Shown here in pieces: positions 46,784-55,166 of a DNA stretch of 64,000 nt. A program made the position numbers and the translations under genes. This stretch comes from Actinokineospora pegani. Lineage in GTDB: Bacteria > Actinomycetota > Actinomycetes > Mycobacteriales > Pseudonocardiaceae. The stretch is taken from assembly GCF_009745975.1 (NCBI RefSeq), contig NZ_WHOL01000064.1, positions 107,994 through 171,993 of the forward strand, written 5' to 3'. Under the pieces are notes generated by a model. That model made no database searches. It was given only the letters and a program-made list of their open reading frames with translations, and had not been told where the DNA came from. The stretch's first letter is position 1. Each line of letters begins with the position of its first letter.

Positions 46784-47247
46784 ACCTGGAATGTAGTCCC
46801 ACCTGACACCCAGGTCCAACCTTTGGCTCATGCGCCCGCGTAGAGCAGGTAGTCCCAGTCGTCGGTCAGGTGCACGTCCAGGACCACGGTCTCTGGACGT
46901 TTCCGGTGTCGTCGGCTTGCACGACGTTTAGCCGGAGCACCGGGTGACAGGAACTTGGAGAGGCACTGTCGCAGGTGAACGACTTGGCCCGGTCGAACGG
47001 CCGGGTGCCCCGAACTTGCCGAGCGAGGTCGCGGCGGGATGCCACCCGGAAGTTCGCACGAAGCGCACGGCGGCATCGTGGCACCGATCCCGCCCGCCGC
47101 TGCTCACCCGCTCCGGCCATCCATCACCGAATCCCGCGAGGCCTCATCCCACAGATCCCGGCGGCGGCACGCACGTCGCAAGCCCGGCGCAGTGATTCGA
47201 GCCAAGACAGCACGCCCGAGGGCGCCTCGGCCAACCTATGCTGGGGG
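46784..47247. other. Gap with a possible gene remnant
   Basis: No intact gene. On the minus strand, 46828-46890 reads PETVVLDVHLTDDWDYLLYAGA and a stop, which looks like a genuine protein end. The frame turns Arg/Pro-rich a few codons upstream, and a neighbouring frame (VLRLNVVQADDTG) looks more protein-like there. This fits a decayed gene with frameshifts, but evidence is thin. Confidence 0.25.
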
Positions 47248-47442
47248 TCAGCGGGTCACGTGGGCGAGCAGCTCCGAGAGCCCCGATGCCGGGAGGGTCA
47301 GGTGGCGGGCGGGGTTCTTGCTGTCGCGCAGGCCACGCACCTCGGGGGCAAGCACAGCGGCCTCGACACAGTCGCCGCCGCCAGTGCCGCCGCTGCCGGA
47401 GAAGCTGCTCTTGCGCCACGTGATGCCGTGCTCGGAAGTCAT
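47248..47442 (-). CDS. DUF397 protein
   Basis: 64 aa. Typical DUF397: ITWRKSSFSG, then GGGDCVEAAVL, then the LRDSKNP motif and a C-terminal helix (GLSELLAHV). Such genes stand next to XRE/DUF5753 regulators in actinomycetes and act with them in development, in the manner of toxin-antitoxin-like pairs. ATG 47442 with GGATAAG upstream; GTG 47448 is an alternative. It starts 9 nt after the XRE stop, so one transcript. Confidence 0.92.
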   Translation of the reverse strand: MTSEHGITWRKSSFSGSGGTGGGDCVEAAVLAPEVRGLRDSKNPARHLTLPASGLSELLAHVTR

Positions 47443-47451
47443 GCGCACAGC

Positions 47452-48320
47452 TTATCCGACCTGCTGCTCCGCGCTCTTGATCGCTTCCAGTGATTCCGCA
47501 GGCGAGAGCGCCTGCCCTGCCAGGATTCCCCACTGCTCGACGAGCTCGCGGACCACCTCGCGCTCCTCGATGTACATCGCGCCACCGGGGCTCTCGGCAT
47601 AGCCGAAGTCGGGGATCGGATCGGGCAACGTGAGGATCGAGAACGGCCCATCGACGGCGGGGCTCGCACCAACAGCGAGCGGCAGCACCTGCACGGTGAT
47701 GTGCTCAGCGGTGGCGATGTCGGCGAGCTTCGCCAACTGCCCGCGCAACACGGCCGGGGTGCCGATTGGCCTGGTCAGGGCCGAGTCGTCCAAGATCACG
47801 TGGTAGCGCAACGGTTTCGGACGGTGCAGCACCCGCTGTCGGGCCATCCGCGCCAACACACGCCGCTCGGCGACCTCGAAGTCCAAGCCAGGGCGTGCTC
47901 CCATGATCAACGCCCTGGTGTAGTCCGGTGTCTGCAACAGGCCGGGAACAACATGGGTGGCCAGTTGCCTGCGGGCCAGCAGGGTCGCCTCGACGTTGAG
48001 CAGTTCCTGGAAGTCGGCAGGCAGGTCCTTGCGCAGGGCGAGCCAGTAGCCGCGCTCGCCCGCCCGCTCGGACAGGCCCAGCACCCACTCCCGCGTGTCG
48101 CTGTCGGTCACCTCGTACACGTCCAGCAACCGCTCCACGTCGAACGACTCACGCCCTGCTGGCGGGACTCGATGCGGCTGATCTTGGACGTGGACCACTT
48201 GCCGCCCAGCGGTTCCAGCCTGGTGGCCACCTCCTCCATCGTCCAGCCGCGCTGTTCGCGCAGTTGGCGGAGGGTTTCGGTGGCTGCCAGCGGCGCACCA
48301 GATGGACACGGGGAAGACAT
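47452..48320 (-). pseudogene. XRE/DUF5753 regulator with frameshift
   Basis: The HTH lies in one frame from ATG 48320 (LRQLREQRGWTMEEVATRL, then STSKISRIES). The rest lies in a second frame from about 48146 (FDVERLLDVYEV, then the DUF5753 domain to 47452). A family alignment by eye places the break near 48146-48160, where one base is missing; the first frame stops at 48108. The DUF5753 part is otherwise clean and has the HVVPGLLQTPDYTRAL motif. It is either a recent inactivation or a sequencing error; no slippery site for a programmed shift was seen. Confidence 0.8.
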
Positions 48321-48618
48321 GACCGACACAGCGCAGAGCCAGTGGACCGAGGACGAGTTCACCGAGCTGCTCGACGACATGGTGACGGCGGCGGCGCCGC
48401 GGTTGTTCGCGGTGGTGCGGGAGCACGTGCCGCGGCGGAACGCGCGGATCGCGGCGTGGGGCCTGCTCCACGCGGACGACCGGGTCGACGTCACGACCTA
48501 CACCGAGGGGTGGGGCGTGCGGCACCGCTTCGACGACATCGACCGGGTCGAGCGGCGGTTCTCCACGTCCGCCTCGATCACCGCGCGGCTGGTGTGGGTG
48601 GGGGAACCACCCGCCTGA
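48319..48618 (+). CDS. Small unknown protein divergent from XRE gene
   Basis: 99 aa with no named domain. N-terminal acidic helix (TEDEFTELLDDMVTAAAPRLF) and a C-terminal beta part (DDRVDVTTYTEGWGVRH). The start codon overlaps the XRE start on the other strand by two bases, with GGGGAAG just upstream. Genes of this kind, divergent from XRE/DUF397 pairs, recur in actinomycetes (from memory). Ends at a strong terminator. Confidence 0.75.
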   Translation: MTDTAQSQWTEDEFTELLDDMVTAAAPRLFAVVREHVPRRNARIAAWGLLHADDRVDVTTYTEGWGVRHRFDDIDRVERRFSTSASITARLVWVGEPPA

Positions 48619-48631
48619 GCCCGGACGCGCG

Positions 48632-48666
48632 CGAACCGGGGCCGGACGTGGTCCGGCCCCGGTTCG
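48632..48666. terminator. Strong bidirectional terminator
   Basis: A perfect 16-bp stem (48632-48647 with 48651-48666) with a 3-nt loop between convergent genes. Its presence supports the small minus-strand gene that ends at 48678. Confidence 0.8.
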
Positions 48667-48677
48667 GGAAACACCTG

Positions 48678-48869
48678 TCAGCGCTTGGTGAGGATTCCGT
48701 CGCCCACGATCCGGCGGGCGATGCGCTTGATGAGGGGCTTGCGGGGAGCGGGGCGCTGCGCCTGCGCCGGGATCACCGGGTCCGGCTTGGTCGGTGCCTT
48801 GATCGGGGTCATGCGCACGGTCTCGTCTGCTGACACTTGCGTCTCACGATTAGGTGTAGAGATCGACAC
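48678..48869 (-). CDS. Small cationic peptide
   Basis: 63 aa from GTG 48869 (AGGA 8 nt upstream); an inner ATG would give 44 aa. The N-terminal third is polar and acidic, the middle Pro/Ala-rich, and the end strongly basic (KPLIKRIARRIVGDGILTKR). No signal peptide. No family is recognised. The leader/core-like contrast recalls peptide precursors, but no maturation enzyme is adjacent. The matching terminator at 48632-48666 favours a real gene. Confidence 0.5.
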   Translation of the reverse strand: MSISTPNRETQVSADETVRMTPIKAPTKPDPVIPAQAQRPAPRKPLIKRIARRIVGDGILTKR

Positions 48870-48954
48870 GGTTTCGATCCTGCCACCCAATCGGCGCGGT
48901 TCGTGACCAACCCACTCCTCAGAGTGGCCCACACCACTGTGTATTCTGCGTGGG

Positions 48955-50268
48955 TCACCCTGCTGTGTTCAGCCGCTCGTGACAAACCCGGCCCGGCAGC
49001 AGCGGTGTGGCCAGCGTGATCACCCCCGCCAGGCCCGCCACCCACCACAGCGCCGCCCCCGTCCCCGCCGTCGTGGCGAGCGCGGAGACGACCGCGACGC
49101 CGAGTGAGCCGCCCAACTGGTTGAGGATGAACAAGCCCGAACTGCCCTGCGCGACCGACTCCACCGGCAGGGTCCGGTAGAGCGAGCCCATCGTCGACGC
49201 GCCGACCGCGCCCAGCCCCGCCCCCATGAAGAACGTCGACCACACCGGCGCCCCCACCGCCATGCCCACAGCGCACAGCAGCCCCACCGCCGCCCCGCCG
49301 ACGGCCAGGGCCCGGGTGCCCACGGTGTCGCTGAGCCTCCCGGCCAAGGGCATCGCCAGCGCCGAGCCCAGCCCGTACGGGGCGACGGCGAGACCAGCGG
49401 CGAGCACGCCGCGCCCGTCGGCCTGCTGGGCGAGCGGCACCGCGAACAGCACCGAGAACAGGCACGCCCCCACCGCCGTCATGACCACGACGCTGGCGGC
49501 GAACCCCCGGTCGCCGAACAGCCGCACGTCGATCAGCGGCGAGCGGACGCGCAGGGCGTGCGCGACGTAGACCCCCAGCAGGACCACGCCGAGCACGCCG
49601 ATGCCCACGGCGTCGCCCCGCGACAGCGCGTAGACGCACCCGGTGAAGCCCGGCGCCAGCAGAGCCAACCCCACGACGTCGAACGGGGGCGCCTGCCCCG
49701 GCTCCTCGTGCGGCAGCAGTCGGGCCGAGAACACCAGCGACACCAGGCCGACCGGGACGGCGACGAAGAACATCCAGCGCCAGTCCAGGGCCTCGAGGAC
49801 GACCCCGCCGACGATCGGCCCCAGCACCGGCCCGAGTGAGAGCACCACCCCCATCAGCCCCATGACCCGGCCCGCGCGGGCGGGCCCGGCGGCGCGCGCC
49901 AGCAGGGTCAGCAGCACCGGCTCCAGCGTGCCGCCGCCCAGGCCCTGCACCACCCGGGCCGCGATCAGGCTCGGCACGTCCCAGGCCAGGCCCGCGGCCA
50001 CCGAGCCGACCAGGAACAGCCCGAGCCCGGCCAGCCACAGCCGCCGGGTGCCGAACCGCTCCCCCGCCCAGGCGGTCAGCGGGATGGCGACGGTGACCGC
50101 GAGCAGGTAGCCGGTCGAGGCCCAGCCGATGGTGGCCAGGTCGGTGTCGAAGTGGTCGGCGAGCGTCTCCGCGCCGACGGCGACGATCGTGCCGTCGAGC
50201 AGGCCGATCATGCCGCCCAGCAGCAGGACGGCGATGAGCCGGCGCAGGTCGGGTGTGAACGCGGTCAT
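48955..50268 (-). CDS. MFS multidrug efflux transporter (DHA2-like)
   Basis: 437 aa with 12-14 membrane helices. Motifs: LLDGTIVAVGAETLADHF in helix 1, the basic loop WAGERFGTRRLW, and motif C (GVVLSLGPVLGPIVGG) in helix 5, typical of drug/proton antiporters of the EmrB/QacA kind. It is divergent from a TetR gene with a shared operator, the usual arrangement for drug-inducible efflux. A small hairpin follows the stop near 48915-48930. Confidence 0.92.
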   Translation of the reverse strand: MTAFTPDLRRLIAVLLLGGMIGLLDGTIVAVGAETLADHFDTDLATIGWASTGYLLAVTVAIPLTAWAGERFGTRRLWLAGLGLFLVGSVAAGLAWDVPSLIAARVVQGLGGGTLEPVLLTLLARAAGPARAGRVMGLMGVVLSLGPVLGPIVGGVVLEALDWRWMFFVAVPVGLVSLVFSARLLPHEEPGQAPPFDVVGLALLAPGFTGCVYALSRGDAVGIGVLGVVLLGVYVAHALRVRSPLIDVRLFGDRGFAASVVVMTAVGACLFSVLFAVPLAQQADGRGVLAAGLAVAPYGLGSALAMPLAGRLSDTVGTRALAVGGAAVGLLCAVGMAVGAPVWSTFFMGAGLGAVGASTMGSLYRTLPVESVAQGSSGLFILNQLGGSLGVAVVSALATTAGTGAALWWVAGLAGVITLATPLLPGRVCHERLNTAG

Positions 50269-50288
50269 GGTTGGCCCCCAGGATGAAA

Positions 50289-50304
50289 TGAACTGACCAG
50301 TTCA
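50289..50304. promoter_or_regulatory. TetR operator in the divergent promoter
   Basis: TGAACTGACCAGTTCA is a perfect 16-bp palindrome (7-bp arms, 2-bp centre). A half-site CAGTTCAT follows at 50321-50328. It lies 20 bp from the transporter start and about 36 bp from the -10 box of the regulator gene, so it could control both. Confidence 0.7.
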
Positions 50305-50351
50305 ATCTAACGTTCGGCTCAGTTCATTATCAACCCGCCTACGATGACGGG

Positions 50352-50999
50352 GTGACAGCGGGACGGGTGGCGCGCGGGCGCATCGACAAGCGGGAGGCGA
50401 TCCTGCGGGCGGCCTTCGACGTCTTCGCCAGGGAGGGCTTCGCCACCGCGGGTGTCGACGTGATCGCCGCCGAGGCGGGGGTGGCCAAGCCGACGGTCTA
50501 CAACCACTTCGGCGACAAGGAGACCCTGTTCCGCGAGGTCGTCGCCGCCGAGTCCGAGCGGGCGCTGGCCAAGAACATGGCCGTGGTGGACCTGCTGCGC
50601 ACACCCAGCCCGGACGTGCGGGAATTGCTGGCCGAAGTGGGTTTCCGGCTCGCCCAGTGCTACACCGAGGACCGCTCCTGGGCGCTGCGGCGGCTCCTGC
50701 ACACCGAGATCGCCCGCTTCCCCGACCTCGTCGGGGTGGTGCGCGGCGAGGTCGCCGACCGGGTCGGCGCGGCGCTGGCCGACCAGTTCGCCCGGCTGTC
50801 GCTGTCCGGCGGCCTGCGCGGACTGGACCCGGCCTCGGCGGCCGAGCAGTTCACCGCGCTGCTCACCGGACCGATGGAGGGCCGGTCGCGGATGGGCACC
50901 GTCCCGGTCGGCGCCGCGGAGCTGCGGTCGGTCGCGGAGGCCGCCGTCGACACCTTCCTGGCGGCCTTCGGCCCAGCGGACCGGTCCGTCGCGGAATAA
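50352..50999 (+). CDS. TetR regulator of the divergent transporter
   Basis: 215 aa. HTH region REAILRAAFDVFAREGFAT, then VDVIAAEAGVAKPTVYNHF and GDKETLF. C-terminal domain of the TetR_C_7/AefR-like kind. GTG start at 50352 with TACGAT exactly 6 nt upstream: leaderless. Expected to repress the efflux gene and itself through the palindrome at 50289 and to release on drug binding. Confidence 0.92.
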   Translation: MTAGRVARGRIDKREAILRAAFDVFAREGFATAGVDVIAAEAGVAKPTVYNHFGDKETLFREVVAAESERALAKNMAVVDLLRTPSPDVRELLAEVGFRLAQCYTEDRSWALRRLLHTEIARFPDLVGVVRGEVADRVGAALADQFARLSLSGGLRGLDPASAAEQFTALLTGPMEGRSRMGTVPVGAAELRSVAEAAVDTFLAAFGPADRSVAE

Positions 51000-51009
51000 C
51001 GTCGTCCGG

Positions 51010-52044
51010 GTGGCGGAACCCAGCAGCAGCAACAAGAAAGACAAACCGGACAACGGTGGCGGAAGCACCCTGACCGTCGTCCTCGCGGGCGCGATGAACC
51101 TGGCCATCGCCATCCTCAAGCTGATCGCGGGGCTTGTCACCGGGTCCTCGGCGATGCTGGCCGAGGCGGTGCACTCGGTGGCCGACACGATCACCGAGAT
51201 CCTGTTGCTGACCGCCCTGCGCACCTCGGCCAAGCCCGCCGACCGCAGGCACCCCTTCGGCTACGGCAAGGCCAGGTACTTCTGGGCGCTGCTGGCGGCG
51301 GTGTCGATCTTCGTCTCGGGCGCGGTCTTCGCGCTCTACGAGGGGTTCTCGACGGTCCTGGGCGAGGCCGAGGAGCAGACCTCGCCCATCGTGGCCTACG
51401 TCGTGCTGGCCGTCGCCTTCGTGCTGGAGGGCACGTCCTGGACCCAGGCCCTGCGCCAGGTCCGCCGCGAGGCCCGGGAAGCGGGGCGCACCCTGCGCGC
51501 CCACCTGCGCGACAGCGACGACCCCGCGCCCAAGACCGTGCTGTACGAGGACTCCGCCGCGCTGACCGGCCTCCTCCTGGCCTTCGCGGGCGTCGGCCTG
51601 CACCAGCTCACCGGATCCTCGCTCTGGGACGGCCTGGCCTCCATCGCCATCGGCGTGCTGCTGGCGGGCGTGGCGTTCCTGCTGGGCCGCACCAACGCGG
51701 GCCTGCTCATCGGCCAGCAGGCCGACCCGGCGCTGCTCATGGGCGTGCGCGACACCCTGCGCGGCGCCCCGGAGGTCGACGCCGTGGTCGACCTGCAGAC
51801 CATGCTCATCGGCACCGACCGGGTCCTGGTCTGCGCCCGCGTCGACTTCGTCGACACCATCACCGCGGGCGAGCTGGAACGGGTCTGCCTGCGCCTGGCG
51901 AGCACCCTCGAGGGCCGCTTCCACGACGTCACCGAGGTCTTCATCGAACCGGTCCCCCGCTCCGACGCCGACCTCCGCGCCACGGTCCTGGCCCGCTACG
52001 GCGACCGCGCGAAGTACTCGCGCGTGGCCGAGGACGAGCCCTAG
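51010..52044 (+). CDS. Cation diffusion facilitator
   Basis: 344 aa. Six membrane helices with the CDF metal sites AEAVHSVADT (helix 2) and YEDSAALTG (helix 5), then a C-terminal cytoplasmic ferredoxin-like domain (VDAVVDLQTMLIG). It exports Zn, Mn, Fe or similar ions against protons. GTG start 51010; its -10 box TAACGT contains the stop codon of the preceding TetR gene, 7 nt upstream, so probably leaderless. Its stop overlaps the convergent kynureninase stop by 4 bp. Confidence 0.92.
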   Translation: MAEPSSSNKKDKPDNGGGSTLTVVLAGAMNLAIAILKLIAGLVTGSSAMLAEAVHSVADTITEILLLTALRTSAKPADRRHPFGYGKARYFWALLAAVSIFVSGAVFALYEGFSTVLGEAEEQTSPIVAYVVLAVAFVLEGTSWTQALRQVRREAREAGRTLRAHLRDSDDPAPKTVLYEDSAALTGLLLAFAGVGLHQLTGSSLWDGLASIAIGVLLAGVAFLLGRTNAGLLIGQQADPALLMGVRDTLRGAPEVDAVVDLQTMLIGTDRVLVCARVDFVDTITAGELERVCLRLASTLEGRFHDVTEVFIEPVPRSDADLRATVLARYGDRAKYSRVAEDEP

Positions 52045-53210
52045 GTCGTGCGCCGCGCCGAGGCGGCCACCTCCCCCAGCGCGGCCACGGCGTCGCGCAA
52101 CTGCCGGTCCGCCAGGTACGGCGCGGGCCCGAACCGCAGGTACTCCCCCCGCGAGTCCGTCGACACCCCCCGCGCCGCGAGACCCGCCTGCAACCGACCG
52201 GCCACCGGCGAACGCACCGCCACGAACCCGCCGAACCCCGCCCGCGCCCCCGGCACCCGCGCCACCAACTCCCCCGGCAGGTCCAGCGCGTCGATCGCGT
52301 CCGCCAGCAACGTCGTCTGCCGCAACGAGATCGACCGCAGCACCCCGGGCGTGAGCCCCTGCCCCTCGAAGAACTCCAGCACCGAACACGCCCGGTAGTG
52401 GCTCACCGGGTCATAGGTGGCCCCCGCGAACCGCTCGGCCCCCGCCCCGTAGGCGACCTGCCCCGGCGCGGCAGCCGCCAGCTCCCCGAACTCCGCGTAC
52501 CACCCGGTGATCACCGGCCGGGTCCGCTCCGCCTGCGGCGGCAGCCGCAGGAAGCAGTTGCCCTCCCCCATCTGCAGGTACTTGTACCCACCGCCGACGA
52601 TCCAAGCCCCGGCCAGACCCGTCGCGTCGAAGGGCAGGGCGCCCAACGCGTGGTAGGTGTCGACGAGCAGCTCAGCCCCGACCCGCGCGCACGCCGACGC
52701 CACCGAGTCCAAGCCGGGCACCACGTGCGAGGTCTCGAACAGCACCGCCGAGACCAGCACCGCCGCCGTTCGGTCATCCACTTCGGACGCCAACCGGTCG
52801 GCCAGCCCCGCCGCCGGGAGCGCGGGAACCCGCACGACCTCCACCCCCGCCTCTGCCAACCGGGCGAGCTGGCGGCGCAGGGTGTGGAACTCCCCGTCCG
52901 TGGTCACCAGGCGCGGCCGGGAGCGCAGCGGCAGCGCGGACAGGAACCGCAGCACCAGCTCGTGGGTGTTGGCGCCCAGCGCGATCGGGCCGCCGCCGAC
53001 CAGCGACGCGTAGGCCGCGCGCAGCCGGTCCGCCCGTTCGAAGGCGCGCTCCCACTTGGCGTCCACGTCCAGCGCCGCGTCGGTGAAGGCCGCGATCTGG
53101 CCGTGCAGCGCGACGTCCGGCCACGCCTGGTGGGAGTGGCCGGTCAACAGCAGCCGCTCGGCCACGCGGAAGCGCGAGTAGTGCGGGGCCAGCTCCTCGG
53201 CGCGCGTCAC
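52041..53210 (-). CDS. kynU: Kynureninase
   Basis: 389 aa aminotransferase class V fold PLP enzyme. The PLP lysine lies in IVGGGYKYLQMGEGN, with the cofactor Asp in ELLVDTYHALGALPF. It splits kynurenine to anthranilate and alanine (or the 3-hydroxy form). GTG start at 53210 overlaps the TDO stop by GTGA, so translation is coupled. A different class V enzyme is possible, but the TDO neighbour settles the pathway. Confidence 0.87.
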   Translation of the reverse strand: MTRAEELAPHYSRFRVAERLLLTGHSHQAWPDVALHGQIAAFTDAALDVDAKWERAFERADRLRAAYASLVGGGPIALGANTHELVLRFLSALPLRSRPRLVTTDGEFHTLRRQLARLAEAGVEVVRVPALPAAGLADRLASEVDDRTAAVLVSAVLFETSHVVPGLDSVASACARVGAELLVDTYHALGALPFDATGLAGAWIVGGGYKYLQMGEGNCFLRLPPQAERTRPVITGWYAEFGELAAAAPGQVAYGAGAERFAGATYDPVSHYRACSVLEFFEGQGLTPGVLRSISLRQTTLLADAIDALDLPGELVARVPGARAGFGGFVAVRSPVAGRLQAGLAARGVSTDSRGEYLRFGPAPYLADRQLRDAVAALGEVAASARRTT

Positions 53211-53983
53211 AGTGCCCCCCGGACGGCCCACAGGTCCGGGAAGACCGGGGTGAACAGGGTGCCGCGCAGGTACGCCGCCCCGGGTGAGCCGCCGGTGCCC
53301 GGCATGGCGCCGATGGTGCGCTCCACCATCTTCACGTGCCGGTAGCGCCACTCCTGGAGACCTTCGTCCAGGTCGACCAGGTACTCCGCGATGGTCGACG
53401 GGCCGCCGTCGTCCGCGTAGACGGCCAGCAACACCGCTTGCAGGGCGGGCGAGGGTTGCCACGCCTGGGTGACATCGCGGGTGAGCAGGCCCTCGGGCAC
53501 GGCGTAGCCGTGCTCGGCCAGGTAGACGAGGAACGAGTCGAACAGCGAGGGCCGCGCCATGGCGGCGGCCAGGGCCGGTGCGCCCGCGTGGTGGGCCAGC
53601 ACCGAGCCGTCGCGGTGGCCGAGGACGGCCTCGAGCTCGCGGAACTGGGCGGACTGGAAGCCGCTGGCGGCGTCGAGGCGGGTGCGGAAGCTGGTGAACT
53701 GGCTCGGCGTCATCGTCTCCAGCACGTCGACCTGGGCGACGATCACCTTGAAGATCGACAGGGTTCGGCGCAGGGTGCGGGTGGCGTGCGCGGTGTCGCC
53801 GCGGGCCAGGACGGCCTGCAGGTGGTCGAACTCGTGCAGGAGCTGCTTGAACCACAGCTCGTAGACCTGGTGGACGGCGATGAACAGGGGCTCGTCGTGC
53901 TCGTCCGAGCGGGGGCGCTGGGCGCCCAGGACCTCGTCGAGGGCCAGGTAGGTCGAATAGGTCAACGCCGCGTCGTGCGCCAC
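53207..53983 (-). CDS. kynA: Tryptophan 2,3-dioxygenase
   Basis: 258 aa heme enzyme with family features: LTYSTYLALDEVL at the N-terminus, FIAVHQVYELWFKQLLHE (heme-pocket region), RLDAASGFQSAQFRELE, and WRYRHVKMVERTIG with the proximal His. It opens tryptophan to N-formylkynurenine. GTG start with GGGGAGGA upstream. The formamidase of the pathway is not in the window. First gene of a two-gene operon with kynU. Confidence 0.95.
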   Translation of the reverse strand: MAHDAALTYSTYLALDEVLGAQRPRSDEHDEPLFIAVHQVYELWFKQLLHEFDHLQAVLARGDTAHATRTLRRTLSIFKVIVAQVDVLETMTPSQFTSFRTRLDAASGFQSAQFRELEAVLGHRDGSVLAHHAGAPALAAAMARPSLFDSFLVYLAEHGYAVPEGLLTRDVTQAWQPSPALQAVLLAVYADDGGPSTIAEYLVDLDEGLQEWRYRHVKMVERTIGAMPGTGGSPGAAYLRGTLFTPVFPDLWAVRGAL

Positions 53984-54080
53984 GTGGTCCTCCCCTGATC
54001 AGGTGTTATGCGGTGCCCACAGCCTCACACACGCGTGTGGGCGTCGTGGATTGTCAGGCCCTGCTGCCATGATCGGACCC

Positions 54081-54617
54081 ATGACCGATGAGGCGTTCTG
54101 GCAGCTGATCGCCCGCGCGGCCGAGCAACCGGGCGACCGCGACGAGCGCGCCGAGTGGCTGACCGAGGAGCTCACCAGGCTCCCGGTCGCGCAGATCGTC
54201 GACTTCGCGGTCCGGTTGCACACCGTGCGGACCAGGGCCGACACCCCGGGCCTGCTGCGCGCGGCCCGGCTCATCCACGACGGGGTGTGCACCGACGAGG
54301 TGTTCCGGTCGTTCCAGCTCTGGCTGCTGACGCTGGGGCGGGCCGCGTTCGACGCGGTCGTGGCCGACGCGGACGCGCTGGCCGACCAGGCCCCGGTGCG
54401 CGAGCTGGCCGCGCGGCCGATGCGGGAGTGGTCGGCGCAGGACTGGCCGGAGTGGGAGAGCCTCGACTTCGCCGCGCACGACGCCTACGGGGAGTCGGGC
54501 GAGCGGGCGCTCGACGAGGAGCTGTCCGAGCTGGGCGTGGCGCACTCCGCCCCGGCCGCCCCGCTGTCCCGCGAGACGGTCGTCCTGCCCCGGTTGACCG
54601 CGCTGTTCGACGGTTGA
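54081..54617 (+). CDS. DUF4240 protein
   Basis: 178 aa. The N-terminal DUF4240 signature is MTDEAFWQLIARAAEQPGD, followed by FRSFQLWLLTLGRAAFDAVVADADALADQ-like helices (split here for length). All helical, soluble, unknown role. ATG 54081 is preceded at 7 nt by CATGAT, close to a leaderless promoter; an ATG at 54069 is possible. The 97-bp gap to the divergent TDO gene holds the palindrome CACACGCGTGTG (54028-54039). Confidence 0.88.
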   Translation: MTDEAFWQLIARAAEQPGDRDERAEWLTEELTRLPVAQIVDFAVRLHTVRTRADTPGLLRAARLIHDGVCTDEVFRSFQLWLLTLGRAAFDAVVADADALADQAPVRELAARPMREWSAQDWPEWESLDFAAHDAYGESGERALDEELSELGVAHSAPAAPLSRETVVLPRLTALFDG

Positions 54618-54661
54618 GAGTGGGGGAAGTAATCGCGCCGGGAGCTTGTTACCGTGATGTG

Positions 54662-55144
54662 GTGAACGTCGAGGTGACCCCGCTGCCCGGGATAGGCACG
54701 CGTCAGGACTTCGTATCCCGATCCGGGCGCCGGATCGGGGTAGTCACGTATCGGGACGGCCATTTCGACCTGATCGTGTCCAAGCACGACGACCCCGACT
54801 CCTGCGTGGCGTCGATCCCGCTGACCACCGACGAGTCCGGCGCGCTGGCGAACCTGCTCGGCGGCCCGCAGCTCGTGGCCAAGCTGCAGGAGCAGAACCG
54901 GGACGTGCCCGGGGTGGACACGCGGCAGCTACCGCTGGCCCAGGATTCCCCCTACGACGGGCGAACCCTGGGCGACACCGCCCTGCGCACCCGCACGGCC
55001 GTGTCCGTGGTGGCCGTCGTGCGCGCGGGCACCGTCCACCCGTCGCCGCGCCCCGACTTCACCCTCGGCGGCGGCGACCTGCTGATCACCGTGGGGACCT
55101 CGGAGGGGCTGGCCCAAGCCGCAGACGTCCTCGACAACGGCTGA
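54662..55144 (+). CDS. khtT: K+/H+ antiporter regulatory subunit
   Basis: 160 aa. N-terminal half of the KhtT type (TPLPGIGTRQDF, then RRIGVVTYRDG) and C-terminal RCK_C (TrkA_C) domain (AVVRAGTVHPSPRPDFTL, then GDLLITVGT). It gates the partner transporter in response to nucleotides. GTG 54662 lies 6 nt after TACCGT, so it is leaderless. The transporter gene follows 22 bp later. Confidence 0.92.
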   Translation: MNVEVTPLPGIGTRQDFVSRSGRRIGVVTYRDGHFDLIVSKHDDPDSCVASIPLTTDESGALANLLGGPQLVAKLQEQNRDVPGVDTRQLPLAQDSPYDGRTLGDTALRTRTAVSVVAVVRAGTVHPSPRPDFTLGGGDLLITVGTSEGLAQAADVLDNG

Positions 55145-55166
55145 TCACGAGAAGGTTCGCGGATAA

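Noticed and set aside
48108..48180. Programmed -1 frameshift in the XRE gene
   Set aside because: The shift direction would fit, but no slippery heptamer or downstream stem was seen at the junction.
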